Made by a program: the position numbers and the translations under genes. Under the pieces are notes generated by a model. The model was not told the origin of the DNA. It saw only the letters and a list, made by a program, of their open reading frames with translations, and searched no databases. Shown one piece after another: positions 1-10,076 of a DNA stretch of 64,000 nt. The stretch's first letter is position 1; each line of letters begins with the position of its first letter. This DNA comes from Topomyia yanbarensis (lineage: Eukaryota; Arthropoda; Insecta; Diptera; Culicidae), in assembly GCF_030247195.1 (NCBI RefSeq), contig NC_080671.1:67393412-67457411 (forward strand), written 5' to 3'.

Positions 1-229
1 CTGAGATGATTATGACATACATTGGTTTAGTTTTCGATAAAAATACACTGGAAAAAAACCTATTTTAATCCACCTAGCGGTGCAATTGTGCCTTTCTCAA
101 TCATGAATCACGAGAATGTGTGCGTTGTTTTTATTCATTAAATGCTTTTAAATGCATATATTACATTTTATTATTATACATCACATGACAACTATATACA
201 GGAAAATATATCATTATTCGAGTTCTAAA

Positions 230-1618
230 ACTTTGTAAAAGATAAAACAGCCACGGTAATGTTAAACTGAAAAAAAGGAGCAAAATCGGCAAAGTCCCAA
301 AAAGTTGATTTTTATAAAAAAAATTTTTTCGAGATAACATAAAATCTCGACGTTTCATGCATTTTAAAGATGTTTGGCATCAAAAATACGAATTCGATTT
401 CTGAAATTTCATGAGGTCCCCCCTTTGAAAAAAAAAATTGAGTCCCGGCTTATATGGGAATTTCATATGTGACCAGACGATTTAGTCTATATTTCCGGAC
501 CCATATAAGCGATCCGTGCGAAATTTTATATACATCTGTGGGGATAATATAGCTATCATTTGGGACTAAGTTTGTGAAAATCGGCCCAACCATTTCCGAG
601 AAACTGATATGAGTTTGCTAGTTATGAAAGATGGCCGCTTTTCCCGGGCACTTCCGGAACCGTCTATGGTGGTCAATGTAGTCAACGAAAGTTTGTTTGG
701 GATGTTATAGCTATCATTTGGGACTAAGTTTGTGAAAATCGGCCCACCCATTTCCGGGAAACTGATGTGAGTTCGTAAATTTTGAAAGATGGCCGCTTTT
801 CCCGGGCACTTCCGGAACCGTCTATGGTGGTCAATGTAGTTTGGTTGGACGTCGGTGACCTAGAACAGCAAATTTAAATTGTTTGAGAGACATTTTAGCG
901 AAACTTTTACCTTTTTTGCTTAAATCGGAGTATCGGTTTGAATCACAATTTGCTATGTGATCGCACGCCACAACCTGTAACTCCGGAACCGGAAGTCGGA
1001 TCGGGATGAAATTAAATAGCCATTTACGGGGACGCAATACCTTTCATTTGAGGCCAAGTTTAGTCGAATCGGTCTAGCCATCTCCGAGAAACCGATGTGA
1101 CTGTTATTCTGAACTTAGATACTTACGCCGGGGCTTCCGGAACCGATAATAGTGGCCAATGTGGCCAAATAGACTTTGAATAGATGTTAGTGACCTAATA
1201 CTACAAATCGAAGCAGTTGTGGTCATATTTTGGAAAAATTTTCACCTTTATACATTCATTGCAGAATTTATTAAAATCGACATTTTCTGCGTGTTCGTAC
1301 TCATCACCCTGTAATTCCGGAACCGGAAGTTGGATCCATTAGAAATTCAATAGCAGCCTATGGGAACGTTGCACCTTTCCTTTGAGACTAAGTTTGTCAA
1401 AATCGGTTCAGCCATCTCTGAGAAAAATGAGTGACATTTTTGGTCACATACACACACACATACGCACATACACACACATACATACACACACACATACACA
1501 CACAGACATTTGCCGAACTCGACGAACTGAATCGAATGGTATATGTCACTCGGCCCTCTGGGCCTCCGTTAAAAAGTCGGTTTTCAGAGCAATTGCAATA
1601 CCTTTCTATTGAGAAAGG
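230..1618 (+). repeat. Mosquito interspersed repeat, copy 1 of a tandem pair
   Basis: This is a non-coding repeat built from degenerate modules. Each module runs from a CTTCCGGAACCG-type block, through a GACCTA block, to CATTTGGGACTAAGTTTGT and a CCATCTCTGAGAAA-like block. It ends with a CA-rich microsatellite (1446-1505), a conserved segment around CGAACTCGACGAACTGAATC and the terminus CCTTTCTATTGAGAAAGGC. About 150 bp is duplicated inside it (roughly 540-697 and 698-839); the second copy lacks this duplication. No convincing ORF was seen. The family is recognised from its resemblance to Aedes repeats, and the 5' boundary is approximate. Confidence 0.75.
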
Positions 1619-2815
1619 CAAAAAGGTGCGAAATCGGCAAAGTCCCAAAAAGTCGATTTAAAAAAAAAAAATTCGTGATAACATATAATCTCGACGTTTC
1701 ATGCATTTTAAAGATGTTTGGCATCAAAAATACGAATTCGATTTCTGAAATTTCATGGGGTTTGAAAAAAATTTTGAGTTCCGGCTTATATGGGAATTTC
1801 ATGTGTGACCGGACCGTTCAGTCTATATTTCCGGAACCATACAAGCGGTCCGTGCGAAATTTTACAGACATCTGTGGGGATAATATAGCTATCATTTGGG
1901 ACTAAGTTTGTGAAAATCGGCCCAACCATTTCCGAGAAACTGATATGAGTTTGCTAGTTATGAAAGATGGCCGCTTTTCCCGGGCACTTCCGGAACCGTC
2001 TATGGTGGTCAATGTAGTCAACGAAAGTTTGTTTGGCCGTCGGTGACCTAGAACTGCAAAGTTAAGTTATTTGAGAGACATTTTAGCGAAATTTTTACCT
2101 TTTTTGCTTCCATCGGGGTATCGGTTTGAATCACAATTTGCTATGTGATCGCACGCCACAACCCGTAACTCCGGAACCGGAAGTCGGTTGGGGATAAAAT
2201 TTAATAGCCATTTACGGGGACGCAACATCTTTCATTTGAGACTAAGTTTGGTTGATTCGGTCTAGCCACCTCCGAGAAACCGATGTGACTGTTAGTCTGA
2301 ATTTGGATACTTCCGCCGGGGCTTCCGGAACCGATGATGGTGGCCAATGTGACCAAAGAGACTTTGAATGGCTGTTAATGACCTAGTACTACAAATCGAA
2401 GCAGTTGTGGTCACATTTTGGAAAAATTTTCACCATTATACATTCATTGCAGAATTTCTTAAAATCGACATTTTCTGCGTGATCGTACTCATCACCCTGT
2501 AATTCCGGAACCGGATGTCGGATCCATTAGAAATTCAATAGCAGCCTATGGGAACGTTGCACCTTTCATTTGGGACTAAGTTTGTAAAAATCGGTTCATC
2601 CATCTCTGAGAAAAGTGAGTGAGATTGTGTTCGCGTACACACACACATACGCACATACACACACATACATACACACACATACATACACACACAGACATTT
2701 GCCGAACTCGACGAACTGAATCGAATGGTATATGTCACTCGGCCCTCCGGGCCTCCGTTAAAAAGTCGGTTTTCAGAGCAATTGCAATACCTTTCTATTG
2801 AGAAAGGCAAAAATC
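1619..2815 (+). repeat. Mosquito interspersed repeat, copy 2 of a tandem pair
   Basis: This copy directly follows copy 1 in the same orientation. It restarts at AAAAAGGTGCGAAATCGGCA (near 1619) and ends at the same AGAAAGGCAAAAA terminus near 2811. The modules occur in the same order as in copy 1, without the internal 150-bp duplication. Its CA/CATA microsatellite lies at 2636-2694. Short ORFs across it follow the simple repeat and are not believed to be genes. Confidence 0.75.
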
Positions 2816-3250
2816 AGTTTGGACAATGAAAAGTTTTTTTCCTTGAAAGTACACAACTTGAATTTTTGACGGTAGGTAGGTAACATAATTACCTATAGTG
2901 AAACAAAATTTCATCCAAATCAAAGATGGAGTTTTTTTGTAAATCGACTTTAAATTTTAAAAATCGATTTTTTTTGAAGATATTTTTTCAATATTTTTAT
3001 TCAAAACTTTGACTCATATTGTGAAAATCACTCCTACAACATTTTTTGGAGGATTTGTCATTTTTAGACTATAGCCATTTGAAAAAAAATTGGCAAAAAG
3101 TTTGACCCTTTTCAAAAGACAGTCTAGATCATTTTTGGAAAAACAAAGTATGCAAAGTGGCTTTTTGTGGCAAAGTTCTCATGTACAGAAAGTTTCCCTA
3201 AAATCTGAGAGGGTGCTGCCAACATTTGTTCGAGTTGACGCGAAATTCGT
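2816..3250. other. Non-coding AT-rich stretch
   Basis: I see no gene here. The sequence is rich in runs of A and T and resembles decayed repeat DNA. Stop codons are frequent in all frames. Confidence 0.5.
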
Positions 3251-3254
3251 CTAT

Positions 3255-4320
3255 AAGAAAACTATCAGAACCTAGAACATCGTTATTCATTTGATAAGGT
3301 TCAGTGTGATGCCTCGACAGAAAAAGAAAACAGCGCTGATACCAAAATACATTATAGAGCCACAAATCGTATTTGTGATATAGTTCATGGAACAAGATCT
3401 TGCTTATTAATCACACATTTATGTTCCTGTTATTATTATCGCGATACTCCGAGTACAAAGTCGAGAACAACCAAAAAATAACAGATCGCGATAAGGCGAA
3501 GAGAAATTACTAAAGTAAGCTTTAGAATAAAATATCTTGAATTTCGAAAATCTTAACTAAGATCCTAAAATCATGAATATAACACACATTACTCGTGATT
3601 AAAATATCAAAAATCGTAACTAAGATCCTGAATCCATGAACATAAATGACAACTCATGACTAATATATTACGATAACGTGAATATAAATTATAAAACTCT
3701 TGACAAAGATCCTAAAATCATGAATATAAATCACATTACTTAAACAAAAATCGTGACTAGTATCCTGAAATCATGACTAAAAGACCTCGAAATAGAAATT
3801 ACGAAAATCGTGACTACGATCCTGCAATCGTGGACATAAATCACACTACTCTGATAGAAAAATTCACATTCACATTACTTACACAAAAATCGTATCCTGA
3901 AATCATGACTAAAACACCACGAAATATAAATTACCATAACCGTGACTAGGATCCTGCAATCATGAACATAAATCACGCTACTCTGACAGAAAAATTCGAT
4001 AGCAAACAGAATAAAATATCACGATAACTTGATGAGAAATCACAAAAATTGCGAATAACCCTGCAACATCGTTTAACTGTCGTCTGTGTATTCTCCAATT
4101 GTGAACAAGGATCACAACAAAAACTTAACATGTCCAAACATTCGAATATATCGCCATGTATATAATCGACGCGAAGTAGTTTTTTGGAAACACAAATAGA
4201 TTCATGAATACGAGGTTTATTATTCATAATTTCAGGAACTTGGTCACGGTTTTCGTAAATCCTTCAGTTCACGAAATCGTGATTTGTTTTCATGTACTTA
4301 TGACCGGATTTTTTTCCGTG
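3255..4320 (+). mobile_element. 5'-truncated copy of a GATCCTGAAATCATG-repeat element
   Basis: This is the central and 3' part of the element seen complete at 10077-11865, in the same orientation. It contains repeated GATCCTGAAATCATGAAC-type units and the conserved CGCGATAAGGCGAAGA segment. It closes with a TTCATGAATACGAG...GGATTTTTTTCC terminus at about 4318. No coding sequence was found. Confidence 0.7.
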
Positions 4321-4509
4321 TGTGAAGTACGTATAAGAACATCGGCTTATGGATCCAACCCTTCTTGACCCTTCAGCGATAAATTGAATGTCATTTGCTC
4401 GCAAAATTTGGCTTTGCTGTTACAAGCAACTGCAGCCATTGGCGCAGCCCTTGCACTAATGGTGGCTTCACTACATCATCATCATATGTTATTTTGTAGT
4501 TGCTATCGG
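4321..4509. other. Spacer between two oppositely oriented element fragments
   Basis: This is a mixed-composition stretch with no recognisable gene or repeat. It separates the direct fragment on its left from the inverted fragment on its right. Confidence 0.4.
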
Positions 4510-5865
4510 ATTTTTACTCGAAGTAACGTGACAATATGAACTGGATCCTAGAGGTTGATTGATTCGCGGTATCTTGTTTTGTGAACTCTATAACGAACAC
4601 GATTTGTGGCTCTATAAAGTAGTAGTGGTACGCAACGCAGCTTTTTGTTTTCTGTTCGGACATCTCACTTAAACCCTATCAAATGAATAACGTTGCTCGA
4701 GGCTCAAAAGTTTTCTTATATCTACTGCTCTTACCTTTTAATGGTCGCAAGCAGCTGGGCACAACTATATAATATTTCATAAACAAGTGCATGGAATAAA
4801 AATGACTGCATGAACAGTATTCTAAATTTTGTGGAATAGTTCACGTGAAAATTTCGTGACCATGTGTAGAGTTGCATGAAATTGTAAATGATTAGAGATA
4901 TCTTCTAAGTATCACAAGCACGCAAAATAGAATGTACTAGAAACCATGAACCAGCTCACGAGCCTTTCATCCTCAGGACAAAAACATTACAAATATTTGC
5001 TTGCTTTGTCAAGTGGGGTGTAACATTGAAATTGTTTCCACAAACAGCTGTTCTACAACAAAACATCCCGTGCACATCGAATCCGATTGGACATTAACCA
5101 GAAATCCAAGACGAGAAAGTCATCTTTCACTTCATTATATTTCATGATTTTATTAGATATTTCACGAGCACGCATGGTCAGTCGTGACTATCATACCAGG
5201 AAACGTGAACCAGTTCACGTATACGTTAGTAATTTTTCATGATTTTGTGAACTATTTCACGAGCACGAATGGTGGGTCGTGACTAATATACTAGGAATCA
5301 CTCCACGTGAATAATATTTTATGATTGTGTGAACTATTTCACGAGAACGTAAATTGCACCGTGGCTAATATATTAGTCATGAATTAGTTCACGAGAATTG
5401 AAAAATCCATGAAAAATGTTCGTGATCCTTAGAATATTTGTCGAGAAACTGTGAACGAATTCCCAACCATTAAAACCAGATCATGATCAAGATGTAATAA
5501 ATCATGCATCAGTTCACGTTGTATAGTCGGATTATGAATAATGTTCCTAAATCTATGAATTTAGTCACGAGTCAACCTCTGGTTTATGAATTTTCATAAA
5601 GTTGTGAACTAGTTTACATATAGAAAATCGGATTGGTAGTTAAATGGCCGATACCGTGACTGAAGTTCACAAAACTAAAACAAATATCTGCACTAAGAAA
5701 AGCGTTTTATAGGTGTTACTGAAGTGAAACTGAACATAGTTATAAAACACAAGATTTTGGTTCATGGTCCTGTTTTCGTAACGTAAAAACGTGATTGTTC
5801 CAGAATTCATGACATGACGATTCACGATTTTCATTTTTTTCTGTGTTCGAAAGACCAATTTTTTT
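4510..5865 (-). mobile_element. Inverted, 3'-truncated copy of the same element (5' half)
   Basis: The reverse complement matches 10077-11040. It begins (right side) with the block around GGAACAATCACGTTTTTA and carries several GTGAACTATTTCACGAGCACG-like palindromic subrepeats (for example near 5247 and 5325). It runs into the central segment near 4510-4730. That central segment is an inverted match of 3255-3400, so the two fragments could pair as a hairpin. Confidence 0.65.
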
Positions 5866-5895
5866 CTGTGTTCGAAAGATTGATCAATGATTTAT

Positions 5896-6501
5896 TCAGT
5901 AATTCTCGTCAGAGGACACTCGACCATATGAAGCACTGTGGTACTTCGTCGATGGCTTCGAAGGTTTCGGCGAAGCCTTGGTTTCTGAAGGGGAGGGGGG
6001 GCGTGGTTGCATCTTCTCTACACTCAGGCAAAACATATAGCGAATTTCATAGGAATATCGTATACTTTTTAGCCACAAGTAGCACGTAAGAAAATCATAC
6101 GATTATCTTATGAAACGGCATTTATTTGGTCAAATCGGTTTGCTATGATTTCATGTTCCATAAGGCATCTTGGATTTATCATAAGATAATATTATAGATT
6201 TCTCATATGTTTATGAGAATCATAAGATGCTCGTATGAAATTCAAACGACTGGCATATGCAATACCTTATAAAATAATAAGATAATCATAAAAGCCGTAT
6301 GTTTTTCATGTTAATCTTATGAAAACATAGTTTTGTTACTTTTCTATGCATCATAAGATAAATCATATGAATTTCGTTGTACGTTTTGCCTGGGTGTATG
6401 TGTAACTTGTGTACATCTTTAAAACCATCAATGTCGAAATTTAGCTCAAAGCGACATAGTATAGCTCCATCGTATAAGCCTACAGTATGAACATCGTTCA
6501 T
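5896..6501 (-). pseudogene. Small gene split by a MITE (75 codons when the insert is ignored)
   Basis: On the minus strand an ATG at 6501-6499 opens 103 nt of reading frame (6501-6399). The frame runs into a MITE at 6396-6021 and resumes for 125 nt (6020-5896, including one TA) to a TGA. Taking out the MITE and one of the two flanking TA copies joins the halves in frame, giving 75 codons. The C-terminal part is Pro/Ser/Lys-rich and ends in SSDENY. An AATAAA polyadenylation signal (complement 5891-5896) overlaps the stop codon. Read straight through, the protein would pick up 36 MITE-encoded residues and stop at 6286. I do not recognise the product. The start region lies 282 bp from the Dpy-30-like gene, head to head with it. 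The intact frame could also be one exon of a larger gene. Confidence 0.55.
6021..6396. mobile_element. 376-bp MITE with TA target duplication
   Basis: The terminal inverted repeats are about 35 bp with a few mismatches. The left end starts CACTCAGGCAAAACATATAG; the right end, read inward, starts CACCCAGGCAAAACGTACAA. TA dinucleotides flank both ends (6019-6020 and 6397-6398), as for Tc1/mariner-type elements. The interior repeats CATAAGATAA-like motifs on both strands. There is no coding capacity. It is inserted in a minus-strand coding frame. Confidence 0.85.
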
Positions 6502-6783
6502 TTTAGTTTTAGTTTTAAGTTTTAAGAAGAAAGAAAGAAATTTTATTTAATTTATAAAATTTAAAATCAAAGAAATTTGCACCGCCAGGTTAACGAAAAT
6601 ATGATGTGCTAAATAAACGCACTGAATAAAAACAGGCATACCAGGGCTTTGATTGGTTAGTTATTTGATTCGACAATATTTGAAGAAATACTAATTATAA
6701 TTATTCCTGACTTTCCTCACCTGCTATCTAACCTTTCCACATCAAGTGTGCCACGAATAATCGCTCGGTCGACAAAACTGACA
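6502..6783. promoter_or_regulatory. Putative divergent promoter region
   Basis: This interval separates the start codons of the minus-strand small gene and the plus-strand Dpy-30-like gene. For the minus gene there is an arthropod-type initiator (TTCAGTGC, complement 6619-6626) with a CCAAT pentamer about 30 bp upstream (complement 6652-6656). No clear TATA box is visible for the plus gene. The assignment is inference from layout and short motifs. Confidence 0.3.
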
Positions 6784-7112
6784 ATGAGTTACAGATACTT
6801 CGACAGATTGCAGCAAAAAATTGTAGATCTTATCCTATTGAAAAACCGTCAGCTTAGGAGCTTTTCTCGATTCCTGTTGGACGTCGACTTTTTGCGGTTC
6901 GTTGAAGCGGTAGAAGATTCGGAGTGTTATTTGGAAGACCTGTTCAGTAAATCTCATCGAGGAAGTGGATTCGTTCTGCCAATAAAACGAATCGATTTCC
7001 TGTGCCAATCGAAGGTTCTTTGCATCAAAAAACTCGAATCTTTAGAACGGGATTACTGGAGACATCCTCGGGGCTCCCACGCAGAGAAAATATTCTTCCA
7101 ACGACTATCGAA
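6784..7112 (+). CDS. Exon 1 of a Dpy-30-domain coiled-coil protein
   Basis: This encodes residues 1 to about 110 of a 674-residue protein. The start is the ATG at 6784, preceded by ACA, a good insect translation context; a longer frame upstream has no ATG. The exon stops at a GT (7113) just before an in-frame TAA, and the split codon AA|T is completed by exon 2. The 58-bp intron (7113-7170) has a perfect TACTAAC branch site and a TTTTACAG acceptor, typical of short mosquito introns. This N-terminal part is basic and rich in Leu and Phe, and I match it to no known domain. An additional upstream exon cannot be excluded. Confidence 0.85.
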
Positions 7113-7170
7113 GTACTAAAAATTATTCTTTTTCCTTTCAAGCATTTACTACTAACATACTATTTTACAG

Positions 7171-8866
7171 TACTCTAAAGGCATTCCACAACTCATTTCA
7201 AGAGTTCAATCAGGAAGTCGACAATCTTATCCGACAGCTACCAGAAATATATCAGGTTGTTGAGTATCAGACCCTTCTTTGTCATACCAGATTCCTTCAT
7301 CTGATTGTTGTTAAGAACCACGAAAACATTCAAAGAATTGCTCATCTCGGATCTCTGCGGTCATACTGCACACACAATGCCGCTCTACTTAAACTAGAAG
7401 TACTGAAGCTTTTCCGGAACCTATTGGTAAATTTTGTGCAACTCGTGGAAGACATGGATTCCGTACATTCATCCTCGCTGGAGTCACTCCGGGACAAGCT
7501 AAACATGGAGATCAACCTATCCCGCGAGGAAATGGTGATCCAGGAAAAGGAAGTGGTAGAGCTCCGGCATGAAATGTTTCCAACCTCGGAGATCAGTCTC
7601 AAAGACCAACGAGACACAGCGATTGACCAGCTGGAAGTGAAGGAATTGAACCTGGAAGTGCGGTTCAAATCGATTGATCTTCTGCAGACCAACATTCAGG
7701 GATTGGAACTTCAGGTGGCACAGTTGATCGACGAACGACAACGTGCGCAAGAGCAGTTAACCGTTAAGCGGGCAGCTCTCCGAGCAGGTATAAGAGAGAT
7801 TATTCGGCTGGAGAAGCTGCTGCTGCAGATTGAGCTAGAAATGTCGGATCGTTTGGTGGAGTTCCAACAAAAGCTGGAGGAATTGGAAATTAAGCGATTG
7901 GCAATCCTACAGGACGAAACATTAACCGAAGAGGAACGAGCGCAATTGCTGGCGGAGCTGGAGCAGGAAATTGCGGCGATCCGAGAGAAGCATGACGCCG
8001 ATCAGCAGTTGCTAAAGAATATATGCGATGAACTGAAAGGGTTATCCAAAGGTGTCACTGATGATCCAGTTGGGTTCAGAAGCGAATTATGGCAGAAACA
8101 TTTAGATGAGATTAGAGAACTGGAGGAAATGAAGAAGAATGCAACACCGTCGGAGTTACTGCTGATTGAGGCAAAGATTGCGGCGCTGAAGCAAGAGTTT
8201 GAGGAAGGCATAAAGTTGCTGGATACTGCTAGTGCCAGGATTCAGTTTTCTGAAGACGAAAATGGAAGGTATTTCATCAATGAAAAAGGACAAAAGGTTT
8301 ATCAGAGAGAATCTGGAGCTTCACAATACATTTTAACGCCGGACGGTCGCTGGGAGAAGATTAACGAAGGCGTTGAATTGCAAATGGACGAGAAGGGCGA
8401 GTTCTATTTGGACAATTTTGGTAGGAAAATCTATACGAAAAGATACTTTGACGATGAGTTCGGAAAATATTATGTCGACAGTAATGGGCATAGGATTTAT
8501 TTGGAAGAAAGTTCCGTAAGCGATTGGCACGAAGGCGAGGATCTGAGTGGCACCGAAGCAGTGACCGAAACATTTGTCAGTACTGACATTTCAGAAGAAG
8601 CTATACCTAGCACATCCGATGTAAATATTTCCGACGAGATAAAAGAACAACGTGCTTCCGATATAAAGTATATTCAGGACACTTTCGGAACAACGATCAA
8701 GAAAGGATTGGCACTCGCTTTTTTGCATCAGCCCGAGGATCCAATAGAATTTCTGGCAATGTTTCTGAAAAAATGTCACAGAGATCAACAAATTGAGGCG
8801 GAACGAAATAAATTGATGGTGAAGGTGATGCAGATGAAAGAGCGACCAATAAGTAAGGTAGTGTAG
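7171..8866 (+). CDS. Exon 2 of a Dpy-30-domain coiled-coil protein (probable axonemal protein)
   Basis: This exon carries residues 110-674. Residues of roughly 214-460 are a long charged coiled coil rich in Glu, Lys, Leu and Gln. Residues 477-553 hold four aromatic repeats of the type YFxDxxGxxIY (near 477, 496, 521 and 543). Residues of about 606-650 form a Dpy-30-like motif with the signature QPEDPIEFLAMFL, the helix pair that docks dimers onto amphipathic anchors in SET1/MLL complexes and in radial spokes. The mix of coiled coil plus terminal Dpy-30 motif is more typical of ciliary spoke proteins than of chromatin subunits, so a sperm or ciliary axoneme role is likely but inferred. I cannot name an exact orthologue. 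The frame is open throughout, with a higher third-position GC than its surroundings. It ends TAG at 8866, and AATAAA signals lie at 9049 and 9053. Confidence 0.9.
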
Positions 8867-9048
8867 TATTTATTGCGATTCCTAATTTTGCTACTTTTCG
8901 TTAATTCGAAGTATTGTTTTTAGAGTTCCTCCGACGATGCTTGTTGAGCTTCTTTGGAATCTCTTTGAATTTATACTAATTGTATTTTTGCTTGGTTTGT
9001 TGATAACATTTTTAATATTTAATATATTTTTAACATTTTGACGGATAA

Positions 9049-9058
9049 ATAAATAAAA
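9049..9058 (+). terminator. Overlapping polyadenylation signals
   Basis: Two overlapping AATAAA hexamers (9049-9054 and 9053-9058) lie about 185 bp after the stop of the Dpy-30-like gene, in AT-rich 3'UTR sequence. Confidence 0.6.
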
Positions 9059-9059
9059 A

Positions 9060-10076
9060 ATAATTATGGTTCCACAACATACCTCCGCAAAGGTGTGAGC
9101 TGCACGATTTATCTAGAAGATTCAATATTTTGGCTCATGACAAAATCAGTTAACCAAAAAAAACGAACTGTTTCAATTTGCGGAGCTTTTCATCAAAAGA
9201 ACACGATGATTTGTTGGCTACGGGCCCTTTACGAAGGAGTACAGTGCATATGCACCAGCAAATCGGGTGGAAATCTGTGGGGTCGTTTCCGATTCGAGTT
9301 TGAATTGCTTAGATCTGCTGACTGGTGGGTTTGGCTGTTTTAATGATCCCATGCTTCAGCCAGTATAGATACTGCAGTTTGCATTCAGCATCAGTCGCAG
9401 CTGACGGGAAGAGGACATCGCAGATCTTCGCAAAGTCTGCTTTACTCAACTACTTCTTCTTTGACACCTGTTCGCCGTTTATTATCCCGAAAATCGATTG
9501 TTTTAAATTTTAATATTCATTCAATCGAGTCAACTTCCCCTCGACACCAGTTGTCGCTTGCCAAACTAAAATTAAAGGCCTTTGCATTGCTCCCACCTAC
9601 ATTCCCCCATTTTTCACACAATATTTCTCCAAAGAAAACTTGATTGAATCTTTTATAATTCTCATATTAGGTTATCAAGAATCTGCTAGAACACCGGGAG
9701 GAACCACAATGAGCAAACACCGAACTATTTTAATAGGTTTTCTGTTTAACGCGCGAGAGAAATATAAATGAACGAGCCTGCTGAAATCGTAAGCAGACTA
9801 AGAGGGCGATTTTAAAGCTGCTACACTATTTATTTACATTTTTCTTCTCATACACACTAAATGTGCCTAGCTCATATTTTAATTGATTCAGCTGTACAAA
9901 AGTTGTATGCAAGATAGGTTACTTCCATTTTGTGTCATTATGATGAATGCAAAAAACTGTCTTTTGGACGCACCAATTTTAAGAGCTCGTAATTGCACAT
10001 TGCTAAACAGTATGTTAATCACAAGCGTGTTGTTTCAAATGATCATTTTGCATCTAAATTGCCCCTGAACGGAAAA
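9060..10076. other. Non-coding flank with promoter-like motifs
   Basis: No gene is recognised. Two TATA-like sites stand out: TATAGATA near 9364 followed about 27 bp later by ATCAGTCG, and TATAAAT near 9763. No convincing ORF follows either one. A 60- to 80-codon open frame at 9095-9343 has no family resemblance. Confidence 0.35.

Noticed and set aside
1382..1661. Several overlapping short ORFs on both strands around 1.4-1.7 kb
   Set aside because: They read through a CA/CATA microsatellite and the terminus of a repeat, giving Thr-His or Val-Cys runs.
1446..2694. CRISPR-like regular repeats
   Set aside because: The regularity comes from simple microsatellites and eukaryotic tandem repeats. 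There is no repeat-spacer structure.
7342..8791. Several antisense or shifted frames across the Dpy-30-like gene
   Set aside because: They are shadows of the long sense coding sequence.
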